A model generated the notes under the pieces. It ran no database searches. It saw nothing but the letters and a program-made list of their open reading frames with translations, and was not told the origin of the DNA. The position numbers were made by a program, and so were the translations under genes. Source: SAR86 cluster bacterium (lineage in GTDB: Bacteria; Pseudomonadota; Gammaproteobacteria; Magnimaribacterales; D2472). From it: 22,481 nucleotides of DNA. Shown here one piece after another: positions 1-7,786 of this stretch. Position 1 is the stretch's first letter, and the number at the start of each line of letters is the position of its first letter. The stretch is from positions 1 to 22,481 of the forward strand of contig JADHNM010000012.1 of the NCBI GenBank assembly GCA_016779505.1, given 5' to 3'.

Positions 1-516
1 AACTCCATCAGCCGATATTGATTCAATGGAGGCAGATCCACCGCTAGCATTTACTGGATCAAAGGCAGTGGCTCTAACAGTAATGACTTTGGTTGAATCG
101 CTAGATTTGACTGTAGCTATGCAACTACCAGCATATATAGGTCGTTTAAAAGTATCTTCTGATACAACTTCAGTGATTTCAGAAATTTGCTGAACATCAA
201 GCAATGCACTTAGCCTTGGTAAAACATTCTTACCAAAAGTTGTAGCTGGAGCAAGAATATGAGAATAATCATTAGCAATTGATTTAATTAAATTCGCTGC
301 GCTTTCAGCCAATTGGTTTTCGTATGCAGAGTCTTCAGCCAAAATAACTTTTTCAACACCATCTACAGCTGCAGCTTCATCTGCAACAGATTGACAGGCA
401 TTCCCGGCTACAAGTATATGAACTGCACCACCAATTACATTTGCAGCTGCTACAGTATTAAGGGTTGCAGGCTTAAGGTTAGTATTATCGTGTTCTGCTA
501 TTACCAATGTACTCAT
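1..516 (-). CDS. etfA: Electron transfer flavoprotein alpha subunit, 5' part only
   Basis: This is the N-terminal 172 residues of ETF-alpha; the gene continues off the left edge. ETF-alpha pairs with ETF-beta to carry electrons from acyl-CoA and other flavoprotein dehydrogenases to ETF-ubiquinone oxidoreductase. The visible part begins MSTLVIAEHDN and shows the usual ETF-alpha N-terminal domain: an alanine-rich first helix, a VILAED segment, and the SGGSASIE segment near the window edge. The C-terminal FAD-binding domain (family length about 310 residues) is not visible. The ATG at 516 overlaps the etfB TGA as ATGA, so the two genes are translationally coupled in the order etfB-etfA. The frame is open to base 1. 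Confidence 0.93.
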   Translation of the reverse strand, partial: MSTLVIAEHDNTNLKPATLNTVAAANVIGGAVHILVAGNACQSVADEAAAVDGVEKVILAEDSAYENQLAESAANLIKSIANDYSHILAPATTFGKNVLPRLSALLDVQQISEITEVVSEDTFKRPIYAGSCIATVKSSDSTKVITVRATAFDPVNASGGSASIESISADGV

Positions 517-1265
517 GAAATCACCTTTGCTTCATTTTTTAATTTACTAACTAATTCTTCAACTGACTCAACCTTGATTCCCTCTTGTCTTGCGGCTGGT
601 AATTCAACCGAGAGCAATTCAATGCGAGGTGCAGTATCTATACCCATTGCATCAATAGGTTGAACATCTAATTCTTTTTTCTTTGCTTTCATAATATTAG
701 GCAATGATGCATATCGAGGCTCATTCAATCGCAGGTCAGTAGTAATAATTGCTGGAAGTGACACTTTTAGAGTTTGCAAACCACCATCAATTTCTCGAGT
801 AACCGACGCTGAATCTCCATCAATAGAAATTTTCGAGGCAAAGGTTGCTTGCCCATAATTTAATAAAGCAGCAAGCATCTGACCTGTTTGGTTGTTATCG
901 CCGTCAATAGCCTGTTTACCTAGAATAACTAGTTTAGGAGCCTCAGCTTCAATAACTTTTGCTAAGGCTTTAGCAATTGCCAATGGCTCAAGCAAGGAAT
1001 CTGTTTCAACTAAGATTGCTCTATCGGCGCCTAAAGCTAAAGCAGTTCTTAGTTGCTCCTGAGAATCTGATTTACCAACCGTGACAGCAATAACTTCAGT
1101 GGCTGTACCAGCCTCTTTTAATCTGACGGCTTCTTCAATTGCTATTTCACAAAAAGGATTCATTGCCATTTTTACATTGTTAAGATCAACATCTGATTGA
1201 TCTCCAAGAGGTCTGACTTTCACGTTATAATCAACAACGCGTTTTATGGGTACTATTATTTTCAT
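513..1265 (-). CDS. etfB: Electron transfer flavoprotein beta subunit
   Basis: ETF-beta, 250 residues, the normal family length. It is the AMP-binding subunit of the soluble electron carrier that docks on acyl-CoA dehydrogenases and passes electrons to ETF-QO. Seen directly: the N-terminus MKIIVPIKRVVDYNVKVRP typical of bacterial ETF-beta, the MNPFCEIAIEEAVRLKE helix at about residues 36-52, and the GKQAIDGDNNQTGQ segment that contributes to nucleotide binding. It is the first gene of a leftward etfB-etfA operon and has a well-formed sigma70-like promoter just upstream (see the 1292-1319 entry). The SD is weak, a GAGCT in the short leader. The partner dehydrogenase ETF-QO lies divergently next door, so the whole ETF pathway is clustered. 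Confidence 0.95.
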   Translation of the reverse strand: MKIIVPIKRVVDYNVKVRPLGDQSDVDLNNVKMAMNPFCEIAIEEAVRLKEAGTATEVIAVTVGKSDSQEQLRTALALGADRAILVETDSLLEPLAIAKALAKVIEAEAPKLVILGKQAIDGDNNQTGQMLAALLNYGQATFASKISIDGDSASVTREIDGGLQTLKVSLPAIITTDLRLNEPRYASLPNIMKAKKKELDVQPIDAMGIDTAPRIELLSVELPAARQEGIKVESVEELVSKLKNEAKVIS

Positions 1266-1291
1266 ATATAGAGCTCGTTTAATTTGATACT

Positions 1292-1319
1292 ATTATATTT
1301 AGTTATAATTTATTATCAA
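1292..1319 (-). promoter_or_regulatory. Predicted sigma70-type promoter of etfBA
   Basis: Read on the minus strand, TTGATA (1319-1314; five of six consensus bases) is followed by a 16-base spacer and a perfect TATAAT (1297-1292). This predicts a start near 1285 and a leader of about 20 bases before the etfB ATG at 1265. It is a sequence match only; the region is A+T-rich, so chance matches are possible, but position and spacing are both appropriate. Confidence 0.6.
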
Positions 1320-1336
1320 TTTTTAATATAATATTA

Positions 1337-1366
1337 TTCGATCGATGGTTATGTAAGGGATATAAT
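1337..1366 (+). promoter_or_regulatory. Possible promoter of ETF-QO/DUF885 operon
   Basis: A perfect TATAAT lies at 1361-1366 on the plus strand, about 40 bases before the ETF-QO start. The best -35 is a poor TTCGAT at 1337-1342 with an 18-base spacer, so this is weaker than the opposing etfBA promoter. A palindromic CGATCG sits at 1339-1344 between the two promoters; whether it binds anything is unknown. Confidence 0.4.
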
Positions 1367-1407
1367 TGTAATGTTTTTTTACTACTAAAAAAAGAGGGAG
1401 CTAGCTC

Positions 1408-3033
1408 ATGGAAAGAGAAGTAATGGAATATGATGTTGTCATAGTTGGAGGCGGCCCATCTGGATTAAGTGCAGCAATAAAACTTGCACAATTGTCTAAA
1501 GAAAATAACAAACCACTAGAAATTTGTTTGCTTGAAAAAGGTTCTGAAATTGGAGCTCACATATTATCAGGCAATGTTTTTCAACCAACCGCACTGAATG
1601 AATTAATTCCAGACTGGAGGGAAAAAAGCTGTCCGTTAAATGTACCCGTAAAAAAAGATAAATTAATGTTTCTATTTGAAAAATTTGGAATCTCTATCCC
1701 CTCCTTTGTGATGCCTCCAATGAATAACCATGGAAACTATGTGACCAGCTTGGGTAACCTATGTCGATGGCTTGCAAGTCAAGCTGAGGAAATGGGCATT
1801 GAAATCTTTCCAGGTTTTCCAGCAAGTGAAATTCTGTATGAAAATGATAAAGTTGTTGGTGTCAGAACTGGAGACATGGGAGTTGGTCTAAATGGTGAGC
1901 AAAAACCGGGATTTGAAGCTGGGATAGACATCAAAGCAAAATATACAATATTTGGTGAAGGTTGTCGTGGTCATTTAGGCAAACAACTTATAGCTAAATT
2001 TGAACTAGATAAAGATAAAGATCCTCAGCACTATGGAATAGGTTTTAAGGAAGTATGGAAAGTTAAGGATGAAGTTCATGAAGAAGGATTGGTAATACAT
2101 ACCAATGGTTGGCCTAGTGCAAAAAATACACCAGCTGGCTCATATTTATACCATGCAGATAACAACGAAGTTTATTTAGGATACGTAGTTCCCCTAGACT
2201 ATGAAAACCCTCATTTAAGTCCTTTTGATGAATTTCAAACCTGGAAAACTCATCCATCTATACGACCCTACTTAGAAGGTGGAGAAAGATTAACTTATGG
2301 CGCTAGAGCATTAATTAAGGGTGGTCTCCAGTCACTACCAAGCATGGAGTTTCCTGGTGGAGTTCTGATCGGCGATAATGCTGGGACGCTTAATTTTTCA
2401 AAAATTAAAGGTTCGCATACAGCAATGAAATCTGGAATGCTTGCTGCAGAAACAATTTTTGAAAATATTGACTCAGAGAATGCCTTGCAATTTGATGAGA
2501 TGATTGCAAACAGTTGGATACATACAGAGCTTTATAAATCTAGAAACTTTGGACCTATGTTTCATAAATTTGGTGCTTTAATCGGTGCCGCTCTCAATGC
2601 TATTGATCAGCTGATCTTTAGGGGGAATCTACCCTTTACTTTACATCACACAACACCAGATTATGCTTGCCTGAAGCCTGCCGCAGAGATGCCAGTCATT
2701 GAATACCCAAAACCAGATGGCAAAATTAGCTTTGATAAATTAAGCAGTGTTTTTCTCTCTAACACCTACCATGAAGAAGACCAGCCCTGTCATTTAACAT
2801 TGAAAGACGCATCAATTCCCATACTTCAAAATCTACCGATGTATGCTGAGCCAGCACAAAGATATTGTCCGGCCGGAGTCTATGAAGTTGTTGAAAAAGA
2901 TTCTGGTCCAGAATTTGTTATTAATGGACAAAACTGTGTGCATTGCAAAACGTGTGACATCAAAGACCCCTCTCAAAATATTACCTGGGTAACACCTGAG
3001 GGTACTGGTGGTCCTAATTATCCAAATATGTAA
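1408..3033 (+). CDS. Electron transfer flavoprotein-ubiquinone oxidoreductase (ETF-QO)
   Basis: This is the membrane-associated FAD and [4Fe-4S] enzyme that oxidises reduced ETF and reduces ubiquinone, linking fatty-acid and amino-acid oxidation to respiration. Its 541 residues match the bacterial family length. Seen directly: the FAD dinucleotide motif GGGPSG at residues 14-19, a second nucleotide-binding segment IGDNAGTLN, and a C-terminal ferredoxin-like domain with cluster ligands Cys487, Cys510, Cys513 and Cys516 (C-x22-CxxCxxC). The start at 1408 is preferred over the ATG at 1423 because a strong SD, GAGGGAG (1394-1400), lies seven bases before it. It is divergent from etfBA and overlaps the following lipoprotein gene by one base (TAATG). 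Confidence 0.96.
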   Translation: MEREVMEYDVVIVGGGPSGLSAAIKLAQLSKENNKPLEICLLEKGSEIGAHILSGNVFQPTALNELIPDWREKSCPLNVPVKKDKLMFLFEKFGISIPSFVMPPMNNHGNYVTSLGNLCRWLASQAEEMGIEIFPGFPASEILYENDKVVGVRTGDMGVGLNGEQKPGFEAGIDIKAKYTIFGEGCRGHLGKQLIAKFELDKDKDPQHYGIGFKEVWKVKDEVHEEGLVIHTNGWPSAKNTPAGSYLYHADNNEVYLGYVVPLDYENPHLSPFDEFQTWKTHPSIRPYLEGGERLTYGARALIKGGLQSLPSMEFPGGVLIGDNAGTLNFSKIKGSHTAMKSGMLAAETIFENIDSENALQFDEMIANSWIHTELYKSRNFGPMFHKFGALIGAALNAIDQLIFRGNLPFTLHHTTPDYACLKPAAEMPVIEYPKPDGKISFDKLSSVFLSNTYHEEDQPCHLTLKDASIPILQNLPMYAEPAQRYCPAGVYEVVEKDSGPEFVINGQNCVHCKTCDIKDPSQNITWVTPEGTGGPNYPNM

Positions 3034-4772
3034 TGAATAAAATTTACCTATTAGTTATAACTTTTTTGCTGATTGGATGTAGTGCAAAATCACCTGAAAT
3101 TCAATTTGAATCATTGCTAGATTCAGAATGGTTAAAAATTATTGAGGATAATCCTGTCTATGCATCAAGCATGGGAGATCTAAGTAGGAATACTGAATGG
3201 TCTGATACTTCAGTTGAGAATGTTTACTTAGAGCATCAGCATGATTTAGATATATTAAATCAACTAGAGGAACTGGATGTCGGTAATTTCAGTGAAGACA
3301 ATAAAGTTAATTACTCTTTATTCAAGAAACAGTATGAAAATTCTATCGAGGGTCATGAATACAAAACCTATTTAATACCATTTAGTCACAGGGGCGGCAT
3401 TCAGCTTCAGCATGAAACTACTAGTGTGGTACCACTAAGAAACAAACAACATTATTTAGATTGGATAGAAAGAATTTCAAAAATTGATGTGCTTGTTGAT
3501 GCTGCTATTGTTAAAGCAAAAATAGGCATCGTTGAGGAAATAGTCCCTCCAAGATTTCTAATGCAAAAAGTTTATAAACAAATTGAATTGCAAGCCTTTA
3601 TCGATCCTATTGATAGCCCCTTCTATAGAACCTTTATGGAAATGGACAGATCAATTAACGATGCTGATGTTAAAGAAATTCAAGAGAAAGCCCTTGAAAC
3701 CATCAAAACAAAAGTAATTCCAGCATACGTAAAACTTCATAGGTTTTTTAAGGAGGAATATCTTCCAGCTTGCAGAACATCTATTGGTATTAAAGAAATT
3801 AATAACGGCAAAGAATATTATGAATTCTTAGCTAGAAAATTCACTACTACGAATCTTACCCCTAAAGAAATACATGATATCGGATTGAAAGAAGTTGAAA
3901 GAATTAGAGGTGAAATGGATGCTGTTATCAAAGAGGTTAAATGGGAGGGAACATTTAAATCTTTCCTAGATGACTTACGCACCAACCCTAAGTTCTACTA
4001 TGAGACATCAGAAGAACTATTTGAATCCTATCTAGCAACATCAAAAAGAATTGATCCAGAACTAGTAAAACTTTTTAAGGTGCTTCCATCTATGCCATAT
4101 GGATTAAAACCCATTCCAATGGAAAGCGCTCCGGACACAACAACAGCATACTATCAACGACCTGCAGCAGATGGATCTAGAGCAGGTTATTACTATGTAA
4201 ACTTATATCGTCCTGAAGTTAGACCAAAGTATGAAATAGAAGTGCTTAGTGTCCATGAGGCGATGCCTGGACATCATCTTCAAATAGCACTAGCAATGGA
4301 GTTAGATTTACCTAATTTTAGAAAGTATGGAGGCGTCACTGCCTTTGTGGAAGGTTGGGGACTATACAGCGAAAGACTTGGCTATGATCTTGGATTATAT
4401 AAAGACCCCTACTCCAGATTTGGACAACTTACCTATGATATGTGGAGAGCTATTAGACTGGTTGTGGATACAGGGATGCACTACTTTGATTGGAGTAGAC
4501 AAGATGCAATCAATTACTTTTTAGATAATTCAGCAAAAACAAAACAAGATGTGATGAATGAAGTTGACAGATATATTAATTGGCCTGGACAAGCGCTTGC
4601 CTATAAAATTGGTCAATTAAAAATACTTGAGCTAAGAACCAAAGCAGAAACAGAATTAGGTAAAAACTTTGATATAAAAGATTTTCATCATGAGATTTTA
4701 AAAAGAGGAGCTCTGCCGCTGGATACTCTTGAGAAATATATTGATGAATGGATTGAAAGCAAATCCATTTAA
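3033..4772 (+). CDS. DUF885 family lipoprotein, probable zinc metallopeptidase
   Basis: A 579-residue lipoprotein of the DUF885 family, whose members resemble zinc metallopeptidases; the substrate is unknown. Seen directly: a type II signal peptide with lipobox LIGC (Cys16), and Ser at the +2 position, which by the Lol rule predicts outer-membrane sorting. The family hallmark HEAMPGHH is at residues 408-415 and FVEGWGLYSE follows at 438-447; these supply the likely His and Glu metal ligands, as in HExxH-type enzymes. The start codon overlaps the ETF-QO stop (TAATG), so translation is probably coupled, although no functional link with electron transfer is obvious. The gene ends 23 bases before the convergent DUF1285 gene, and no clear terminator hairpin was found in that gap. 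Confidence 0.85.
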   Translation: MNKIYLLVITFLLIGCSAKSPEIQFESLLDSEWLKIIEDNPVYASSMGDLSRNTEWSDTSVENVYLEHQHDLDILNQLEELDVGNFSEDNKVNYSLFKKQYENSIEGHEYKTYLIPFSHRGGIQLQHETTSVVPLRNKQHYLDWIERISKIDVLVDAAIVKAKIGIVEEIVPPRFLMQKVYKQIELQAFIDPIDSPFYRTFMEMDRSINDADVKEIQEKALETIKTKVIPAYVKLHRFFKEEYLPACRTSIGIKEINNGKEYYEFLARKFTTTNLTPKEIHDIGLKEVERIRGEMDAVIKEVKWEGTFKSFLDDLRTNPKFYYETSEELFESYLATSKRIDPELVKLFKVLPSMPYGLKPIPMESAPDTTTAYYQRPAADGSRAGYYYVNLYRPEVRPKYEIEVLSVHEAMPGHHLQIALAMELDLPNFRKYGGVTAFVEGWGLYSERLGYDLGLYKDPYSRFGQLTYDMWRAIRLVVDTGMHYFDWSRQDAINYFLDNSAKTKQDVMNEVDRYINWPGQALAYKIGQLKILELRTKAETELGKNFDIKDFHHEILKRGALPLDTLEKYIDEWIESKSI

Positions 4773-4795
4773 TTAGATAGCTATAAATTCTTCGC

Positions 4796-5335
4796 TTATA
4801 TTAATTCTCCCAAACTAAACTCGGAAGCAAAGCTTTTAAGAGTTAGCTGGTCTGAAGAACCATTATCTTGCTTGAGTGCAATTTCTATTAATGAATAATA
4901 TACAGAGCGAGAGATAAATCCCTCAATATTATTTCTTACATGCACAAATGGAATATGTTCATCGCCTATTTTCTTAAGTTCTAGTTTATGTTCTTTGTCT
5001 AAGGGAATAGATAAATCTAAATTTGTTTTGAGAATTATATTTTGATGATCTGGATCTACCTCATAATCAACTATCATGTATGGAGCTAAATCTACATTTA
5101 CAGGCACTTTTTCAACAGGGGTAACCAAATAATAATTACCATCCTCAAATTTTAAAATTCTAGAGAACAAGATTTTTAATTTATCCCTGCCAATGATTGA
5201 ATTTTGATAAAACCAATTACCTTCCCTATCAATTTTCATCTCGACCCCCTCACACAAATCTGGATTCCAAAGATGCACTGGGGGATATTTTTCCTCAATT
5301 GAGTTTACAGATTGCAGGAGATCAGAGAAGTCCAT
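4796..5335 (-). CDS. DUF1285 domain protein
   Basis: A small (179-residue) soluble protein matching the DUF1285 family, common in proteobacteria and of unknown biochemical function. Seen directly: the conserved N-terminal PPVHLWNPDLC segment (about residues 18-28), then MKIDREGNWFYQ, then IGRDKLKILFSRIL and YYLVTPVEKVPV, all in the family order. No signal peptide or membrane segment is present. It is the last gene of the long leftward run and its start overlaps the end of the LysE-type exporter by 14 bases, so it is probably co-translated with it. The function is not assigned here. Confidence 0.85.
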   Translation of the reverse strand: MDFSDLLQSVNSIEEKYPPVHLWNPDLCEGVEMKIDREGNWFYQNSIIGRDKLKILFSRILKFEDGNYYLVTPVEKVPVNVDLAPYMIVDYEVDPDHQNIILKTNLDLSIPLDKEHKLELKKIGDEHIPFVHVRNNIEGFISRSVYYSLIEIALKQDNGSSDQLTLKSFASEFSLGELI

Positions 5336-5930
5336 ATAAAGTTTGCAATAAAATTAATAATCCTAATCCAGCAATAAAGGCAGATGAAGCAAACTGAATA
5401 TTATCAGAATGCTTATTAAAAATATCTCCCATTGAATGGTGAGTTAATGCATAAGTCACAAAGGAAAACCATGCTGCAGTAATTATTGGAAAATATAACA
5501 AGTAGATGATGGACATTAACGAACTTGGATCAAGATTTATAAAAGAGAACAAAGATACAGTAAATAAAAATGCTTTTATATTTAATAAATTAGTTACCAA
5601 ACCAACAACAAAAGGATTTTTGAATAAGACCTTTGCATCTTCAGATTTAGATGATTTTTTTGAAATAAAAAAGCTTATTCCAAGATAAAGCAGATATAAG
5701 GCTCCCAAACATTTGATAAAAAACTTAGCTTCTGCTGAGCTGTATATTAATAATGAAATTCCAGAAATAGCAAAAAAACAGTGTATGAATATACCAAAAC
5801 CGATGCCTAGAGCCGTAAGAATTCCCTGAACTCTGCCTTTAGAAAATGATTGATGAAAAATAATGGCAGTATCTGGACCAGGAGACATTACGGCTAACAA
5901 ATGAGCTAAAGCTGCTGAAAAGAAGATCAT
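5322..5930 (-). CDS. LysE/RhtB family amino-acid exporter
   Basis: An integral membrane protein of 202 residues, the standard size for the LysE/RhtB export family, which moves amino acids or related small metabolites out of the cell. Seen directly: the family signature around Pro17-Gly18-Pro19-Asp20 in the first membrane segment, followed by a G-R-x-x-G turn and a GIGFGIFIH segment, and about six hydrophobic segments in all. The substrate cannot be told from sequence. The ATG at 5930 overlaps the murB stop (ATGA), placing it in the murB operon; the DUF1285 start lies inside its 3' end. The location after envelope genes does not by itself indicate an envelope role. Confidence 0.88.
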   Translation of the reverse strand: MIFFSAALAHLLAVMSPGPDTAIIFHQSFSKGRVQGILTALGIGFGIFIHCFFAISGISLLIYSSAEAKFFIKCLGALYLLYLGISFFISKKSSKSEDAKVLFKNPFVVGLVTNLLNIKAFLFTVSLFSFINLDPSSLMSIIYLLYFPIITAAWFSFVTYALTHHSMGDIFNKHSDNIQFASSAFIAGLGLLILLQTLYGLL

Positions 5931-6889
5931 GATGAAATAATCTCAGGCTCTATTTCTAATTCAACATTAAATTTATTAAATATTTTTACTCCGATTTGAT
6001 CTAGTAAGCTCTTAACATCATCAAATGATGCTTCGCCATTATTGATAAGTACCAGTGAGTGATTTTCATAAATACGCAAAGTTTCAGGGATGCTTAATTC
6101 AAACTTGATAAGTTCGATTAATCTAGCTGCACTCAGTTTAGTCATTCCATTGTCTTGCTCCCACTTATGCCCAATTAAAAAATGTCTATCAAAATCATTG
6201 GTTTTTACTAAAGGGTTTTTGAAGATGCTGCCGACATTGGGCTCTAACCTTGGATCAGGTAATCTAGAATTTCTTAAATTTTTTACAGACTCAGAAAGCA
6301 ATTGTGGCGTAAGAGATTTTGTATTAATAGAATTATCTATTAAATAATTAGCCAAAGCTGGATAACTTAAATCGGGTTCAAATGTTTTAGGAAAAATAAA
6401 ATTAACTTTTAAAATAATATAATTTTTTGATTTAAAAATAGAATTTCGATATTCAAATTTACATTGTGCTCTATCAATGGTTTCTTGCTGCTTTGTAAGC
6501 AAATTAAAGCATTCAACACTATGAATAAATGAACTGACCTCGACTCCATATGCGCCGATATTTTGAACAGGTGCTGCGCCCACAGATCCAGGAATATGAG
6601 TTAAATTTTCTATTCCGTATAAATTATTGTTTAAACAGTATTCAATAAAATCAACCCAATCCACTCCCCCGCCCACTGAAAGGTAATCTTCAAACATTTT
6701 TATATCTTTGTAATTAACTTGAACAATGGTTTGATTAATATCTTTGTTCAATATTACATTTGTACAAGCACCAAGAATTAATATCGAGTTATCTTTGATT
6801 GCATCTAATTTAGACAAATCCTCAGGAGTATCTATGCTTAAGAAATTTTTTGCCTTTACTCTTAAGCCAAAAGAATTAGAAATAAGCAT
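5927..6889 (-). CDS. murB: UDP-N-acetylenolpyruvoylglucosamine reductase
   Basis: MurB uses NADPH and FAD to reduce UDP-GlcNAc-enolpyruvate to UDP-MurNAc, the second committed step of peptidoglycan synthesis in the cytoplasm. The 320-residue protein is a type I MurB like that of E. coli. Seen directly: IPGSVGAAPVQNIGAYGVE in the FAD domain, Arg148 in YRNSIFK, the proton-donor Ser221 in NVGSIFKNP, and the C-terminal EPE at 314-316 holding the conserved Glu. I place the start at the ATG at 6889, two bases after the kdsB stop; a longer frame would need the TTG at 6895, which overlaps that stop and adds only two residues. The usual glycine-rich loop (often GGGSN) reads GACTN at residues 40-44. 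Confidence 0.94.
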   Translation of the reverse strand: MLISNSFGLRVKAKNFLSIDTPEDLSKLDAIKDNSILILGACTNVILNKDINQTIVQVNYKDIKMFEDYLSVGGGVDWVDFIEYCLNNNLYGIENLTHIPGSVGAAPVQNIGAYGVEVSSFIHSVECFNLLTKQQETIDRAQCKFEYRNSIFKSKNYIILKVNFIFPKTFEPDLSYPALANYLIDNSINTKSLTPQLLSESVKNLRNSRLPDPRLEPNVGSIFKNPLVKTNDFDRHFLIGHKWEQDNGMTKLSAARLIELIKFELSIPETLRIYENHSLVLINNGEASFDDVKSLLDQIGVKIFNKFNVELEIEPEIISS

Positions 6890-6891
6890 AA

Positions 6892-7629
6892 TCAATCAAA
6901 CTTCTTCGCAAATGTATTTGCAGCTTCTAAGTCTTCAGGAGTATCAATGCCAATAGGAGCCTCGCATTCAAAATCTTGGACAAAGATATCAAATCCATTA
7001 TCTAGAAAACGTAATTGCTCTAATTTCTCTGATTCTTCATTTGTAGTTGGCTTTAACGCACTTAATGCTTGAAGAGTTTTATTGCTGTAGGCGTAAATAC
7101 CAAGATGTTTCAAATAATTTTGAGAATCTGAGTTAAATGAGTGTGGTATTACTGACCTTGAAAAGTACATGGCTTTTTTTGAGATTGATCTAACAACTTT
7201 CACCTCATGAGGGCTATTAAAATCCATGTTATCTGTAAATTGAATGCATGCCGTCGATATAGGAACATCATTGTTTATAAGCTTAGGCAGTTGATTGATT
7301 ATCTCTAATGGCATGAAGGGCTCATCACCCTGAAGATTAACAATTGAGATATCATCCGGTAAATTAAGTTTTTTTGCGGCTTCAGCAATCCTATCCATGC
7401 CTGAAACATGATCGGATGAAGTCATTACAACATTAGCACCTAAGGATCTGCAGTGATCTGCTATATCGTTGCTATCAGTTGCAATATAAACGCTTGCAGC
7501 AGCTGAAGAATTTGCTAGATCTATAATGCGAGAAATGACTGTGCGCTCATTAATTATGGCTAACGGTTTATTAGGCAGACGCGAAGAGCCAGCCCTGGCT
7601 GGGACAATAATTACAAAAGAATCAGTCAT
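6892..7629 (-). CDS. kdsB: 3-deoxy-manno-octulosonate cytidylyltransferase (CMP-KDO synthetase)
   Basis: KdsB activates KDO with CTP to give CMP-KDO, the donor used by KDO transferase on lipid IVA. At 245 residues it has the usual length. Seen directly: the nucleotide-binding N-terminus VPARAGSSRLPNKPL (residues 9-23) and the metal-binding NLQGDEP (98-104, Asp102), plus a C-terminal GIDTPEDLEAA segment typical of the family. The gene sits between the ycaR-like gene, whose stop overlaps its start by 8 bases, and murB. The order lpxK-ycaR-kdsB is conserved in gammaproteobacteria such as E. coli and Pseudomonas, so this is the lipid A/KDO supply operon. Confidence 0.95.
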   Translation of the reverse strand: MTDSFVIIVPARAGSSRLPNKPLAIINERTVISRIIDLANSSAAASVYIATDSNDIADHCRSLGANVVMTSSDHVSGMDRIAEAAKKLNLPDDISIVNLQGDEPFMPLEIINQLPKLINNDVPISTACIQFTDNMDFNSPHEVKVVRSISKKAMYFSRSVIPHSFNSDSQNYLKHLGIYAYSNKTLQALSALKPTTNEESEKLEQLRFLDNGFDIFVQDFECEAPIGIDTPEDLEAANTFAKKFD

Positions 7630-7786
7630 TCAAGGAGAAAATTCTTTCCTCTATCATTCTAGGGATATCGTCTTCAACTGGATAGCCAATATTGCACTGA
7701 GGACACTCCAAATGATCCTCATTATCAATCAATTTTGATTTACATCTAATGCATCCCATAATATTTAAAATGTCTTTATCTATCAT
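7622..7786 (-). CDS. ycaR: YcaR-like Trm112/UPF0434 family zinc-ribbon small protein
   Basis: A 54-residue open frame starting at the ATG at 7786 and ending TGA at 7622. It reads MIDKDILNIMGCIRCKSKL and continues with a second ribbon arm ECPQCNIGYPVEDDIP. Four cysteines (12, 15, 28, 31) form two CxxC pairs, the zinc-ribbon layout of the Trm112/YcaR family, and the YPVEDDIPRM tail matches the family's YPI-x-DGIP-x-M ending. Family members are usually 55-65 residues; Trm112 itself activates methyltransferases, but the role of bacterial YcaR is not settled. It overlaps lpxK by 11 bases and kdsB by 8, exactly the lpxK-ycaR-kdsB position known in E. coli and Pseudomonas, which strongly supports the call. 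Confidence 0.9.
   Translation of the reverse strand: MIDKDILNIMGCIRCKSKLIDNEDHLECPQCNIGYPVEDDIPRMIEERIFSLND

Noticed and set aside
313..663. Plus-strand open frame of 116 codons antisense to etfA/etfB.
   Set aside because: It lies wholly within well-supported ETF genes on the other strand, and its cysteine-rich product resembles no family; it is a shadow frame. The same applies to the other short frames opposite or inside the listed genes.
4773..4795. Terminator between the convergent DUF885 and DUF1285 genes.
   Set aside because: The 23-base gap has no stable GC stem followed by a T-run that I can make out.
6890..6895. TTG start for murB at 6895.
   Set aside because: It overlaps the kdsB stop and adds only two residues; the ATG at 6889 is a better start and leaves all conserved MurB sequence intact.
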